32,757 bases of DNA, taken from assembly GCF_003284925.1 (NCBI RefSeq), contig NZ_QMEX01000036.1, positions 1 through 32,757 of the forward strand, read 5' to 3'. Shown in pieces: positions 16,772 through 25,216 of the stretch (the first letter of the stretch is position 1; every line of letters begins with the position of its first letter). The notes under the pieces are model-generated. The model was not told the DNA's origin, did not search any database, and saw only the letters and a list, made by a program, of their open reading frames with translations. A program made the translations under genes and the position numbers. The stretch is from Mycolicibacter senuensis (GTDB lineage: Bacteria > Actinomycetota > Actinomycetes > Mycobacteriales > Mycobacteriaceae).

Positions 16772-17463
16772 CACGCCTGCTGGATCACGGTGAAGCGCCG
16801 CAGGTCGCCCTCATTCAGGGCGGTCCCGTTCAACTCCACCCAGGCATGAGCCTCGAACGGGTAGAGCGCCACGCCCATCACGTGCAGAGCCGGCCAACCG
16901 GCGGTTCGCAGGAAGCGGGTCAGGGCGAGCGAGCGCGGCAAACAATCCAGCGGAGCCTGGCGGGCCGGGTAGAGGCTCTCGGCGGTTCGGAAGCGTCTCA
17001 TCAAGAGTTCTACGGCGATGCGTGGCGCACTGGTGTCGGCCGTCGGCCCTACCCGATCTGCGTAGGCCGTTGCGAAGCCCCTTTGCAGATCGCGTTCTGC
17101 GGCAATACGTTCCCATAACGCGCGCAGAATGGTCGGGGCGCGCCGCGGTGACCGCTCGATAGGTCGCGGTGTCGCGCGCTGATCGGTGACGAGGCGACCC
17201 GCGGCCAACTGGGCCGTGGCGAAGTCGACGAAGTCGGCTGCCAGCGTGGCAGGTGCGACTCCGTACTTTTCGGCGAGGCCGGTGATGTTGCGCTCGTCGG
17301 GTGACCGCGTCAGTTGTGCCCACATGGCCGCACCGACCTCGTTGATCACGTCGTAGACGCCCGCGGACAGATCGAGTACCACCAGCTGTCTGGCCACCTC
17401 GGCGCAGCGAAGGTTCGGCGCGCAGAACAGCTGCGGCGGGCGAGTGGGTGCCGGATGGGTCAC
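16771..17463 (-). CDS. lasso leader peptidase, RRE (B1) fused to transglutaminase-like protease (B2)
   Basis: From GTG 17463 the product is 230 residues. Residues about 14-95 form a PqqD-like RiPP recognition element (VARQLVVLDLSAGVYDVINEVGAAMW), which should bind the precursor's YxxP leader motif. Residues about 145-225 form a transglutaminase-like cysteine protease. Its Cys174 lies in PLDCLPRSLAL and its His206 in AHAWVELNG; the third catalytic position, 12 after the His, is Glu218 where McjB has Asp. It would cut the leader after Gln20. Actinobacterial lasso clusters usually carry B1 and B2 as separate genes, so the fusion is notable. The frame stays open upstream to 17787 but overlaps fadD17 and loses protein-like character; the start has only a weak ribosome site. 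It is coupled to the cyclase. Confidence 0.9.
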   Translation of the reverse strand: MTHPAPTRPPQLFCAPNLRCAEVARQLVVLDLSAGVYDVINEVGAAMWAQLTRSPDERNITGLAEKYGVAPATLAADFVDFATAQLAAGRLVTDQRATPRPIERSPRRAPTILRALWERIAAERDLQRGFATAYADRVGPTADTSAPRIAVELLMRRFRTAESLYPARQAPLDCLPRSLALTRFLRTAGWPALHVMGVALYPFEAHAWVELNGTALNEGDLRRFTVIQQA

Positions 17464-17598
17464 GATGCTTGCGTCCGGTTGGGTGTCGAGGCGACGCCCT
17501 GGTCGGCACGATGTTGCCGATGTCGTTCGTGGCCGGGTGGATAGTCGGTGGCGGTCCGAAATGGCCCTGTGGTGCGCCAACTCGAAGAGATTTCCGGA

Positions 17599-17627
17599 AT
17601 AGTAGCGGTAAGCCCATTTCTCGGCAA
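17599..17627 (-). promoter_or_regulatory. candidate promoter of the lasso B-C-A operon
   Basis: On the minus strand TTGCCG (17627-17622) and TACTAT (17604-17599) are 17 bases apart, each matching four of six consensus bases. This predicts transcription starting near 17592 and a leader of about 130 bases before GTG 17463. The 197-base gap 17464-17660 holds no other gene that I can support and no KstR-type site. Confidence 0.4.
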
Positions 17628-17660
17628 GGTGTCGGCTGGCCAGCGACGTAGCCACGCCAC

Positions 17661-19181
17661 TCAGGAGCGCTCGATCCGGAACACCGGGTCGGCACACTCC
17701 AGACCCTCGGCAGACAGCACCCGCTTGAGCACCTTGAACGTCTCGGTGCGCGGTAGCGCGGCGGCCACCCGGACGTACGACGGCCACTGCTTGGGTCCCA
17801 GGTCGGGTTGCTCGGCCAGGAATGCCCGGAATTCATGCACGTCGAACGATGCCCCCGGAGCCGTCACCAGCGCTGCCATCACCTGATCACCCACCGCGGG
17901 ATCGGGTATCGGGTAAACGGCCGCCTCAACAACAGCGTTGTGCCGCAGCAAGATCCGTTCGATCGGCGCGGTGCCCAGGTTCTCGCCGTCCACCCGCATC
18001 CAATCCCCCAACCGTCCGGCGAAGTAGGCGTAGCCGGCGTCATCGCGGAACGCCAGGTCGCCGGTGTGGTAGATCCCGCCCGCCATCCGCTGCGCTTCGG
18101 CCTCGGGATCGTTGTAGTAGCCCCGGAACTGGCCGGGGCCGCTGGTGTTCACCAGTTCGCCGACCACACCCGGGGGGCATTCTTCGCCGGTATCGACGTC
18201 GATGATGGTGTTCCCGCCGGTCAAGGGGCCCAATGCACCGATCGGTGTATCCGGGGTACGGCCGATCGCCACCCCGCCCTCGGTGGAGCCGAAACCGTCG
18301 ATGACGGTGCAGTCGAACCGCTCGGCGAACCGCTCCAGATCCCGCGGCGCTCCCTCGTTGCCGTACAGGATCCGCAGCGGGTTGTCGGCGTCGTTGGGCC
18401 GCTGCGGAGTGGCCAGCACATACGACAGCGGTTTGCCGACGTAGTTGGCGTAGGTGGCGCCGAAGCGGCGAATATCGGGCATGAACCCTGATGCCGAGAA
18501 CTTTCGACGCAATGCGATCGATGCTCCCGCCGCCAGCGCTACTGACCAACCCGCCATCACCGCGTTGGAGTGGAACAGCGGCATCGACAGGTAGCAGACA
18601 TCGGCGGACGTCAGACCGAACCGCTGGGCGAGCATGAGCCCGGGGGACGCCGCCTTCTCATGTGTGCAGCGCACCGCCTTCGGATCACCGCTGGTGCCCG
18701 AGGTGAAGATCAGCATGAACAGGTCATCGGGTTCGGCGGCGCGGAACGTCACCGAGACATCGTCGAAGCCGGCCAATTCGTCAGCCCAAGAGGGCGACTC
18801 GACATCGATCGCGCCGGCGACCTCGGCATCGGTGCTGTTGTCGGTCAGCACCAGCTGGCAATCGGCGTGGGCTACGTCGCGCTGCAACGCTGTCCCCCGG
18901 CGGGTGGGGTTGAGCCCCACCGGTACCAGGCCGGTCAGTGCGGCCGCCACCAACAGTGTCGAGAAGAACGGGGTATTGCTCAGCAGCACGCCGACGTGCG
19001 GCGGTTTGTCCGGGTCGAGCCGCGCGCGCAGCGCGGCGCCCAACCGAGCGCCGGCCGCGATGTGGTTGCGCCAGCTGACGAAATCGTCCTGGTAGTAGAC
19101 GCCGCGGTCGTCGACGTCGGCCAGCGGGGCCAGCAGCCCGGTGACGGTGGGCTTTTCGTCGATGGGAGCCGGTGCTGACAT
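17661..19181 (-). CDS. fadD17: fatty acyl-CoA synthetase FadD17
   Basis: From ATG 19181 the protein is 506 residues (MSAPAPIDEKPTVTGLLAPL), near the 502 remembered for M. tuberculosis FadD17. FadD17 is reported to activate steroids with a C24 side chain to CoA esters. The P-loop of the adenylate-forming family is TSGTSGDPK at 160-168. DGFGSTEGG gives the A5 motif, YHTGDLAFRDDAGYAYFAGRLGD the A7-A8 region, and LPRTETFKVLKR the terminal catalytic Lys. A longer frame to 19247 adds an Arg-rich stretch reaching over the divergent SnoaL-like gene start and is rejected. It lies directly upstream of the lasso operon on the same strand. It is separated from fadE27 by a plus-strand gene, so the fadE26-fadE27-fadD17 series is interrupted here. 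Confidence 0.9.
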   Translation of the reverse strand: MSAPAPIDEKPTVTGLLAPLADVDDRGVYYQDDFVSWRNHIAAGARLGAALRARLDPDKPPHVGVLLSNTPFFSTLLVAAALTGLVPVGLNPTRRGTALQRDVAHADCQLVLTDNSTDAEVAGAIDVESPSWADELAGFDDVSVTFRAAEPDDLFMLIFTSGTSGDPKAVRCTHEKAASPGLMLAQRFGLTSADVCYLSMPLFHSNAVMAGWSVALAAGASIALRRKFSASGFMPDIRRFGATYANYVGKPLSYVLATPQRPNDADNPLRILYGNEGAPRDLERFAERFDCTVIDGFGSTEGGVAIGRTPDTPIGALGPLTGGNTIIDVDTGEECPPGVVGELVNTSGPGQFRGYYNDPEAEAQRMAGGIYHTGDLAFRDDAGYAYFAGRLGDWMRVDGENLGTAPIERILLRHNAVVEAAVYPIPDPAVGDQVMAALVTAPGASFDVHEFRAFLAEQPDLGPKQWPSYVRVAAALPRTETFKVLKRVLSAEGLECADPVFRIERS

Positions 19182-19210
19182 GCTGGTCACATTAGTGCTG
19201 CAATGGTGCG

Positions 19211-19693
19211 GTGACTGAATTCGACGCCTTCGCCGACATCGAGGCAATCAAGCAGGTCAAGTACCGCTACCTGCGAGCGCTGGACACCAAGCACTGGGAC
19301 GACTTCGCCGCCACGCTGGCCGAGGACATCACCGCCGACTACGGCAAGTCGATGGGCAGCGATCACAGCTTCTCCGACCGCGACTCGCTGGTGGAGTTCA
19401 TGCGGACATCGCTGCCGGGAAACGTGATCAGCGAGCACCGGGTCAACCACCCCGAGATCACCATCACCGGCGCGGACAGTGCTACCGGCATCTGGTACTT
19501 GCAGGACCGGGTGATCATGCCCGACTTCAACCTGATGCTGATCGGCGCCGCGTTCTATCACGACACCTACCGCCGCACCGTCGACGGCTGGAAGATCAGC
19601 GCCACCGGCTACCAGCGCACCTACGACGCCACCATGCCGTTGTCGGACATCCCCGGGTTCAAGGTGACGTTCGGAGAAGCGCTGCACCGCTGA
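19211..19693 (+). CDS. SnoaL/NTF2-like protein, possible steroid-related enzyme
   Basis: From GTG 19211 the product is 160 residues with the features of SnoaL-like (NTF2 fold) proteins. The N-terminal helix IEAIKQVKYRYLRALDTKHW is followed by DDFAATLAEDITADYG, the strands HRVNHPEITITGADSATGIWYLQD, and the late YRRTVDGWKISATGYQRT. The family includes polyketide cyclases, scytalone dehydratase, bile-acid dehydratases and delta-5-3-ketosteroid isomerases, so a role on a sterol intermediate fits. Candidate active-site residues are Tyr and His positions (KYRYLRALD, EHRVNH), unproven. It is divergent from fadD17 by 29 bases, and its stop lies one base from the convergent fadE27 stop. No ribosome site precedes the GTG, so translation may be leaderless. 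Confidence 0.8.
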   Translation: MTEFDAFADIEAIKQVKYRYLRALDTKHWDDFAATLAEDITADYGKSMGSDHSFSDRDSLVEFMRTSLPGNVISEHRVNHPEITITGADSATGIWYLQDRVIMPDFNLMLIGAAFYHDTYRRTVDGWKISATGYQRTYDATMPLSDIPGFKVTFGEALHR

Positions 19694-19694
19694 C

Positions 19695-20792
19695 CTAGAC
19701 CGGGGTGTCGGCCAGCTCGCGGCCGATCGCCAACAGCTGGCCGGTAGCGCCCCCGAGCGCGAACTCGGTCTGCTTGGCGGCCAGGAAGTAGCGGTGAATC
19801 GGGTGATCGGTGTCGATGCCGACCCCGCCGTGAATGTGGACGATGCTGTGCGCCACCCGATGTCCGGCGTCGGCCGCCCAGAACGCGGCCGTGGCGACCT
19901 CGCTGGTCGCCGGCAACTCCTCGCCGACGCGCCAGGCCGCTTGGGTCAGCGTGAGCCGCAACCCCTTGACGTCGATGTAGCCGTCGGCCAGCCGCTGGGA
20001 CACGGCCTGGAAGCTGCCGATCGGCTTGTCGAACTGTTCGCGTTCGCGGGCGTATTCGGCGGTCAGGGCCAAGCCGCGCTCCAGCACCCCCAACTGGTAG
20101 GCGCTGCGGCCCAGTGCGGCCAGGGTGCTCAGCTGGTCGAGAACTTCGGCGCCGCCGACGAGACGGCCGGACTCCAGCTCGGTTCCCGACAGCTCGAGGT
20201 GCCCGACACTGCCCAGGCCGGTGGTCGCCAGCGGAGTGACCGTCACGCCGGGATCGGTGGCGGCCACCAGGAAAACTCGGGTGCCGGAATCGGTCTCGGC
20301 CGGCACCAGGAAGGCGTCGGCCACCGGGGCGAACCCGACCTGGGTGCGGGTACCGGTGAGGCGGAAGCCGGAACCGGTCGCCGCTGCCCGCACCGGGCCC
20401 TCACCCATGTCACCGTCGATCGCTGCCGTCAGGATCTTCGCACCGGCCACTGCCGGTGCGCCCCAGGCCTGCTGCAGCTCCGCGGAGCCGAACTTGGCCA
20501 GTGCCCCGGCCGCCAGCACCACCGACTCCAGGTAGGGCACGGCGGCCAATTGCCGACCCAGGGCGGTCAGGATGGCCGCCTGCTCCAGCACGCCGAACCC
20601 GCCGCCGCCCAGCGACTCGCTCGCCGCGCTGGACACCACGTCGGCCTCCACCAGCTTGCGCCACAGTTCGGTGTCGACCCGCTGCTCCAGCCCGTCCAGC
20701 TCGCGCTGGTGTTCCGGGGTGCACACCGCGTCGACGATGGTGCCGACCAGACCCGAGAGGTCTTGTGCTGCTTCGGTTGTGGAGAAGTCCAT
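19695..20792 (-). CDS. fadE27: acyl-CoA dehydrogenase subunit FadE27 (ChsE5)
   Basis: This 365-residue protein is an acyl-CoA dehydrogenase of the kind that works as half of an alpha2beta2 heterotetramer in mycobacterial sterol degradation. In M. tuberculosis FadE27 pairs with FadE26 (ChsE5-ChsE4) to dehydrogenate the C26 (8-carbon) cholesterol side chain. It has the C-terminal ACAD segment REREQFDKPIGSFQAVSQRLAD and the flavin-contact HIHGGVGIDTDHPIHRYFL. It shares the FAD site while the catalytic Glu lies in the partner. ATG 20792 lies 10 bases after the fadE26 stop, so the pair is an operon. The gene ends one base from the convergent SnoaL-like gene, which probably ends the operon. Confidence 0.9.
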   Translation of the reverse strand: MDFSTTEAAQDLSGLVGTIVDAVCTPEHQRELDGLEQRVDTELWRKLVEADVVSSAASESLGGGGFGVLEQAAILTALGRQLAAVPYLESVVLAAGALAKFGSAELQQAWGAPAVAGAKILTAAIDGDMGEGPVRAAATGSGFRLTGTRTQVGFAPVADAFLVPAETDSGTRVFLVAATDPGVTVTPLATTGLGSVGHLELSGTELESGRLVGGAEVLDQLSTLAALGRSAYQLGVLERGLALTAEYAREREQFDKPIGSFQAVSQRLADGYIDVKGLRLTLTQAAWRVGEELPATSEVATAAFWAADAGHRVAHSIVHIHGGVGIDTDHPIHRYFLAAKQTEFALGGATGQLLAIGRELADTPV

Positions 20793-20802
20793 AACGAGTC
20801 CT

Positions 20803-21981
<1,179 letters not shown>

Positions 21982-22037
21982 CGGGTCGTCCTTCGCTGGT
22001 GATCGGGCTCACGATAAAATTGTCGTCGACAGCCCGT

Positions 22038-22051
22038 TGTAACACGTTCTA
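22038..22051. promoter_or_regulatory. KstR operator between fadE26 and fdxD
   Basis: TGTAACACGTTCTA matches every defined position of TnnAACnnGTTnnA and is identical to the site at 5694-5707. It lies in the 190-base divergent gap (21982-22171), nearer fadE26. The rest of that gap holds a small AGGG/CCCT inverted repeat near 22060 and the fdxD ribosome site, and no further gene. Confidence 0.88.
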
Positions 22052-22171
22052 GTCGCTAGGGTCCAGTGGCCCTATCTCGTCGTGTATGGCTGCTGTTGGA
22101 TCGTATGGTGGCATTAGCGGACACTGACGGACCATGCTGTTGGCCGTCTCGGGCTTTTCAAGGAGAGCGTC

Positions 22172-22366
22172 ATGCGAGTTGAGGTGGACCTGGATCGCTG
22201 CGAGGGCAACGCGATTTGCGTCGGAATCGACCCCGACCTGTTCGAACTGAATGACGACGAGCAGGCCGTAGTCAAGATGGCGCCGGTCCCAGCCGACCGC
22301 GAAGCCCACGCTATGCAGGCGATCGCCGAGTGCCCCCGCGCTGCGCTGCGCCGCGTTGACGACTAA
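22172..22366 (+). CDS. fdxD: 3Fe-4S ferredoxin FdxD
   Basis: This 64-residue ferredoxin begins at ATG 22172 after a strong AAGGAGAG site. Cysteines lie in DRCEGNAIC (residues 9 and 15) and in AIAECPRAAL. This CxxxxxC...CP pattern binds a single 3Fe-4S cluster of the kind that serves mycobacterial P450s. It corresponds to remembered M. tuberculosis Rv3503c in both sequence and position, between fadE26 and hsd4A. The likely job is electron delivery to CYP142, and to CYP125 elsewhere in the genome. It is followed by hsd4A on the same strand after 77 bases, and both are likely under the KstR site at 22038. Confidence 0.92.
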   Translation: MRVEVDLDRCEGNAICVGIDPDLFELNDDEQAVVKMAPVPADREAHAMQAIAECPRAALRRVDD

Positions 22367-22443
22367 CCTCGGCCCGGCAGGGGACTAGAGGTATTCATAA
22401 CCGCAGGCGACGAGGGCGCCGCGAGGGGACAGGAGCGGCGTAC

Positions 22444-23358
22444 ATGACTGCGAACAGCGCGATCGATCTGGCCGGGAAAGTCGCCGTGGTGACCGGCGCG
22501 GCCGCCGGATTGGGCCGGGCAGAAGCGATCGGGCTGGCCCGTTCCGGAGCCACCGTGGTCGTCAACGACATCGCACCGGCGCTGGAATCCTCCGACGTGA
22601 TCGACGAGATCGCCGCCGTCGGCGGCAAGGGCGTGCCGGTGGCGGGAGACATCAGCCAGCGCTCCACCGCCGACGAGTTGGTGAGCACCGCCGACGGGTT
22701 GGGCGGGCTGAGCATCGTCGTCAACAACGCCGGGATCACCCGCGACCGGATGTTGTTCAACATGTCCGATGACGACTTCGACGCCGTGATCGCGGTGCAC
22801 CTGCGCGGGCATTTCCTGTTGACGCGCAACGCGGCCGCGTACTGGCGGCAGAAGGCCAAGGAAGCCGAAGCCGGAACCGTCTACGGCCGCATCGTCAACA
22901 CGTCCTCGGAAGCCGGGCTGATGGGTCCGGTCGGTCAGGCCAACTACGGCGCGGCCAAGGCGGGCATCACCGCCCTGACGCTGTCGGCGAGCCGGGCGCT
23001 GAGCCGCTACGGCGTGCGCGCCAACGCCATCTGCCCGCGGGCCCGTACCGCGATGACAGCCGACGTCTTCGGTGAGGCCAAGGTTGGCGAGGGCGAGATC
23101 GACCCGCTCTCACCTGAGCACGTGGTGACCCTGGTCCGGTTCCTGGCTTCCCCGGCGTCGGCATCGGTCAACGGTCAGGTCTTCGTCGTCTACGGACCTG
23201 AGGTAATGCTGATGGCCGCGCCAACGGTGGAACAGAAATTTAGTGCCGGCGGACAGGCGTGGGATCCGCCAGCGCTGGCGGACACGCTGGGGAATTACTT
23301 TGCCGACCGCGATCCGCGGCGGACATTTTCAGCCTCGGAGCTGATGGAGTCCGATTAG
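22444..23358 (+). CDS. hsd4A: short-chain dehydrogenase Hsd4A
   Basis: This 304-residue classical SDR matches remembered Hsd4A (Rv3502c). It has TGAAAGLG at 17-24 for NAD binding, NNAG at 94-97, a catalytic Ser near 154-155, and Tyr168 with Lys172 in NYGAAKAG. In actinobacteria Hsd4A acts on the sterol side chain as a beta-hydroxyacyl-CoA dehydrogenase and has 17-beta-hydroxysteroid dehydrogenase activity. The C-terminal extension after residue 245 (AAPTVEQKFSAGGQAW) resembles the SDR domain of peroxisomal multifunctional enzymes. ATG 22444 follows an AGGAGCGG site. A KstR-like site and the mce4 promoter lie just downstream. Confidence 0.9.
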   Translation: MTANSAIDLAGKVAVVTGAAAGLGRAEAIGLARSGATVVVNDIAPALESSDVIDEIAAVGGKGVPVAGDISQRSTADELVSTADGLGGLSIVVNNAGITRDRMLFNMSDDDFDAVIAVHLRGHFLLTRNAAAYWRQKAKEAEAGTVYGRIVNTSSEAGLMGPVGQANYGAAKAGITALTLSASRALSRYGVRANAICPRARTAMTADVFGEAKVGEGEIDPLSPEHVVTLVRFLASPASASVNGQVFVVYGPEVMLMAAPTVEQKFSAGGQAWDPPALADTLGNYFADRDPRRTFSASELMESD

Positions 23359-23366
23359 CACGGGAT

Positions 23367-23380
23367 TAGAACGCGTTTCA
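23367..23380. promoter_or_regulatory. KstR operator, distal site upstream of mce4 operon
   Basis: TAGAACGCGTTTCA matches all defined positions of TnnAACnnGTTnnA, nine bases after the hsd4A stop. It is one of two sites in the 231-base gap 23359-23589. An AACCCAT/ATGGGTT hairpin (23419-23445) separates it from the second. Confidence 0.75.
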
Positions 23381-23418
23381 GGAGACGTGCATCACAACAG
23401 CGTCTGACCTGGATAGAT

Positions 23419-23445
23419 AACCCATGAAAACTTGCTAAATGGGTT
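23419..23445 (+). terminator. hairpin between hsd4A and the mce4 promoter
   Basis: AACCCAT and ATGGGTT form an exact 7-bp stem with a 13-base loop, followed by TCTTT. Its position directly before the mce4 -35 suggests that it ends the fdxD-hsd4A transcript. The stem is weak for a high-GC genome. Confidence 0.35.
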
Positions 23446-23447
23446 CT

Positions 23448-23477
23448 TTGACACTAAGAACGTGTTCTAGTTAATAT
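23448..23477 (+). promoter_or_regulatory. mce4 operon promoter with KstR operator inside
   Basis: A perfect -35 TTGACA (23448-23453) is followed after 18 bases by TAATAT (23472-23477). The near-perfect KstR palindrome AAGAACGTGTTCTA (23456-23469, only the first base off the pattern) fills the spacer. A bound repressor would block RNA polymerase directly. The predicted leader to TTG 23590 is about 105 bases. Confidence 0.72.
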
Positions 23478-23589
23478 GATCCGGCTCACGCGGGCCGACG
23501 TTCGAATCGAGCGATTGACGTCGGCCGCACGGCGTGTCCGGATACAGTTTTGCGACCACCGGCGGCCCGAGCTTAGGGAAGGACGAGCC

Positions 23590-24354
23590 TTGATCGAACA
23601 GCTCACGGTTCCGGCCCGGGCCGTGGGCGGCTTCGTCGAAATGTCAATCGACACTTTCCGCGCAATGTTCCGTCGGCCGTTCCAGTACCGCGAATTCCTC
23701 GACCAGACCTGGATGATCGCGCGCGTGTCGCTGGTGCCGACCTTGCTGGTCGCCATCCCGTTCACCGTGCTGGTGGCGTTCACCCTCAACATCCTGCTGC
23801 GCGAGATCGGTGCCGCCGACCTGTCCGGCGCCGGAACTGCCTTTGGCACCGTCACCCAGCTCGGTCCGGTCGTCACCGTGCTGGTGGTGGCCGGCGCCGG
23901 CGCCACCGCGATCTGCGCCGACCTGGGTGCTCGAACCATTCGCGAAGAGATCGACGCGATGCGGGTGCTCGGCATCGACCCGATTCACCGGCTGGTGGTG
24001 CCCCGGGCGCTGGCATCCACGTTCGTCGCGCTGCTGCTCAACGGATTGGTGTGCGCGATCGGCCTGGTCGGCGGCTACGTGTTCTCCGTCTTCCTGCAGG
24101 GCGTCAACCCCGGCGCGTTCATCAACGGGCTGACCGTGCTGACCGGGCTCGGCGAGTTGGTGATGGCCGAGATCAAAGCGCTGCTGTTCGGGACGGCCGC
24201 CGGGCTCATCGGGTGCTACCGCGGCCTGACCGCCAAGGGCGGCCCGCAAGGCGTCGGCAATGCGGTCAACGAGACGGTCGTCTACGCCTTCATCTGCCTG
24301 TTCGTCATCAACGTGGTCATGACGGCGATCAGCGTGCGGGTGTTGGTCAAGTGA
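23590..24354 (+). CDS. yrbE4A: Mce4 permease subunit YrbE4A
   Basis: From TTG 23590 the protein is 254 residues (MIEQLTVPARAVGGFVEMSI), the length remembered for M. tuberculosis YrbE4A. GGGAAGGACGAG precedes the TTG as ribosome site. The frame is open back to 23476, but that stretch is Arg-rich and overlaps the promoter. It is an MlaE/YrbE-type inner-membrane permease with about five hydrophobic helices and the conserved LGARTIREEIDAMRVLGIDP loop that contacts the MceG ATPase. With YrbE4B it forms the channel of the Mce4 cholesterol importer. It is the first gene of the operon, followed after seven bases by yrbE4B. Confidence 0.93.
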   Translation: MIEQLTVPARAVGGFVEMSIDTFRAMFRRPFQYREFLDQTWMIARVSLVPTLLVAIPFTVLVAFTLNILLREIGAADLSGAGTAFGTVTQLGPVVTVLVVAGAGATAICADLGARTIREEIDAMRVLGIDPIHRLVVPRALASTFVALLLNGLVCAIGLVGGYVFSVFLQGVNPGAFINGLTVLTGLGELVMAEIKALLFGTAAGLIGCYRGLTAKGGPQGVGNAVNETVVYAFICLFVINVVMTAISVRVLVK

Positions 24355-24361
24355 GCGCCTC

Positions 24362-25204
24362 ATGAGCTATGACGCCACGTTGCGGTTCCGGCGGTTGTTC
24401 CGCTGGGTGCCCAAGGCCGTCGACGACTTCGGCGAGCAGGCACTTTTCTACGCCGAATCCATCCGCTACGTCCCCAACGCGCTGACCAAATACCGTAAGG
24501 AGACGGTCCGGCTGATCGCCGAGATCACCATGGGCACCGGCGCGCTGGCCATCATCGGCGGCACCGTCGGGGTGGCCACCTTCCTGACGCTGGCATCGGG
24601 TGGTGTCATCGCGGTGCAGGGCTTCTCATCGCTGGGCAACATCGGCATCGAGGCGTTGACCGGCTTCCTGTCGGCGTTCCTGAACGTGCGCATCGTGGCC
24701 CCGGTGGTCGCCGGGATCGCGCTGGCCGCCACCATCGGCGCCGGCACCACCGCCCAGCTCGGCGCCATGCGGGTGGCTGAGGAGATCGATGCCGTCGAAG
24801 CGATGGCGGTGCACGCGGTGTCGTATCTGGTGTCGACCCGGTTGGTGGCCGGTTTGATCGCGATCATCCCGCTGTACTCGCTGTCGGTGCTGGCGGCGTT
24901 CTTCGCGGCCCGGTCCACCACAGTGTTCATCAACTCGCAGTCGCCGGGCCTCTACGACCACTACTTCGACACCTTCTTGATACCCACCGACTTGCTGTGG
25001 TCATTTCTGCAGGCGATCATCATGTCCATCGCGGTGATGCTGGTGCACACCAACTACGGCTACAACGCGGCCGGCGGGCCGGTCGGTGTCGGCATCGCGG
25101 TGGGGCAGGCGGTGCGCACGTCGTTGGTCGTCGTGGTGGTCATCACGTTGTTCGTTTCACTTGCCGTCTACGGCGGGTCCGGTAACTTCAACCTCTCGGG
25201 ATAG
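24362..25204 (+). CDS. yrbE4B: Mce4 permease subunit YrbE4B
   Basis: This 280-residue MlaE-family membrane protein, identical in length to remembered YrbE4B, is the second permease subunit of Mce4. It has an amphipathic N-terminus, several long hydrophobic helices and the coupling loop LGAMRVAEEIDAVEAMAVHAV equivalent to that of YrbE4A. It is located in the cytoplasmic membrane and should be powered by the shared ATPase MceG, whose gene is not in this window. It sits seven bases after yrbE4A and 12 bases before the chosen mce4A start, in the same transcript. Confidence 0.93.
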   Translation: MSYDATLRFRRLFRWVPKAVDDFGEQALFYAESIRYVPNALTKYRKETVRLIAEITMGTGALAIIGGTVGVATFLTLASGGVIAVQGFSSLGNIGIEALTGFLSAFLNVRIVAPVVAGIALAATIGAGTTAQLGAMRVAEEIDAVEAMAVHAVSYLVSTRLVAGLIAIIPLYSLSVLAAFFAARSTTVFINSQSPGLYDHYFDTFLIPTDLLWSFLQAIIMSIAVMLVHTNYGYNAAGGPVGVGIAVGQAVRTSLVVVVVITLFVSLAVYGGSGNFNLSG

Positions 25205-25216
25205 CAAGGGATGCAA

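Noticed and set aside
17464..17787. N-terminal extension of the RRE-peptidase frame, or a second precursor in the gap
   Set aside because: The extension overlaps fadD17 and is Arg-rich, unlike the RRE domain. No YxxP...G...T leader pattern is seen in any minus-strand frame of the gap.
23476..23589. N-terminal extension of YrbE4A from ATG 23476
   Set aside because: It is an Arg-rich non-conserved stretch overlapping the -10 element. TTG 23590 has the ribosome site and gives the family length of 254.
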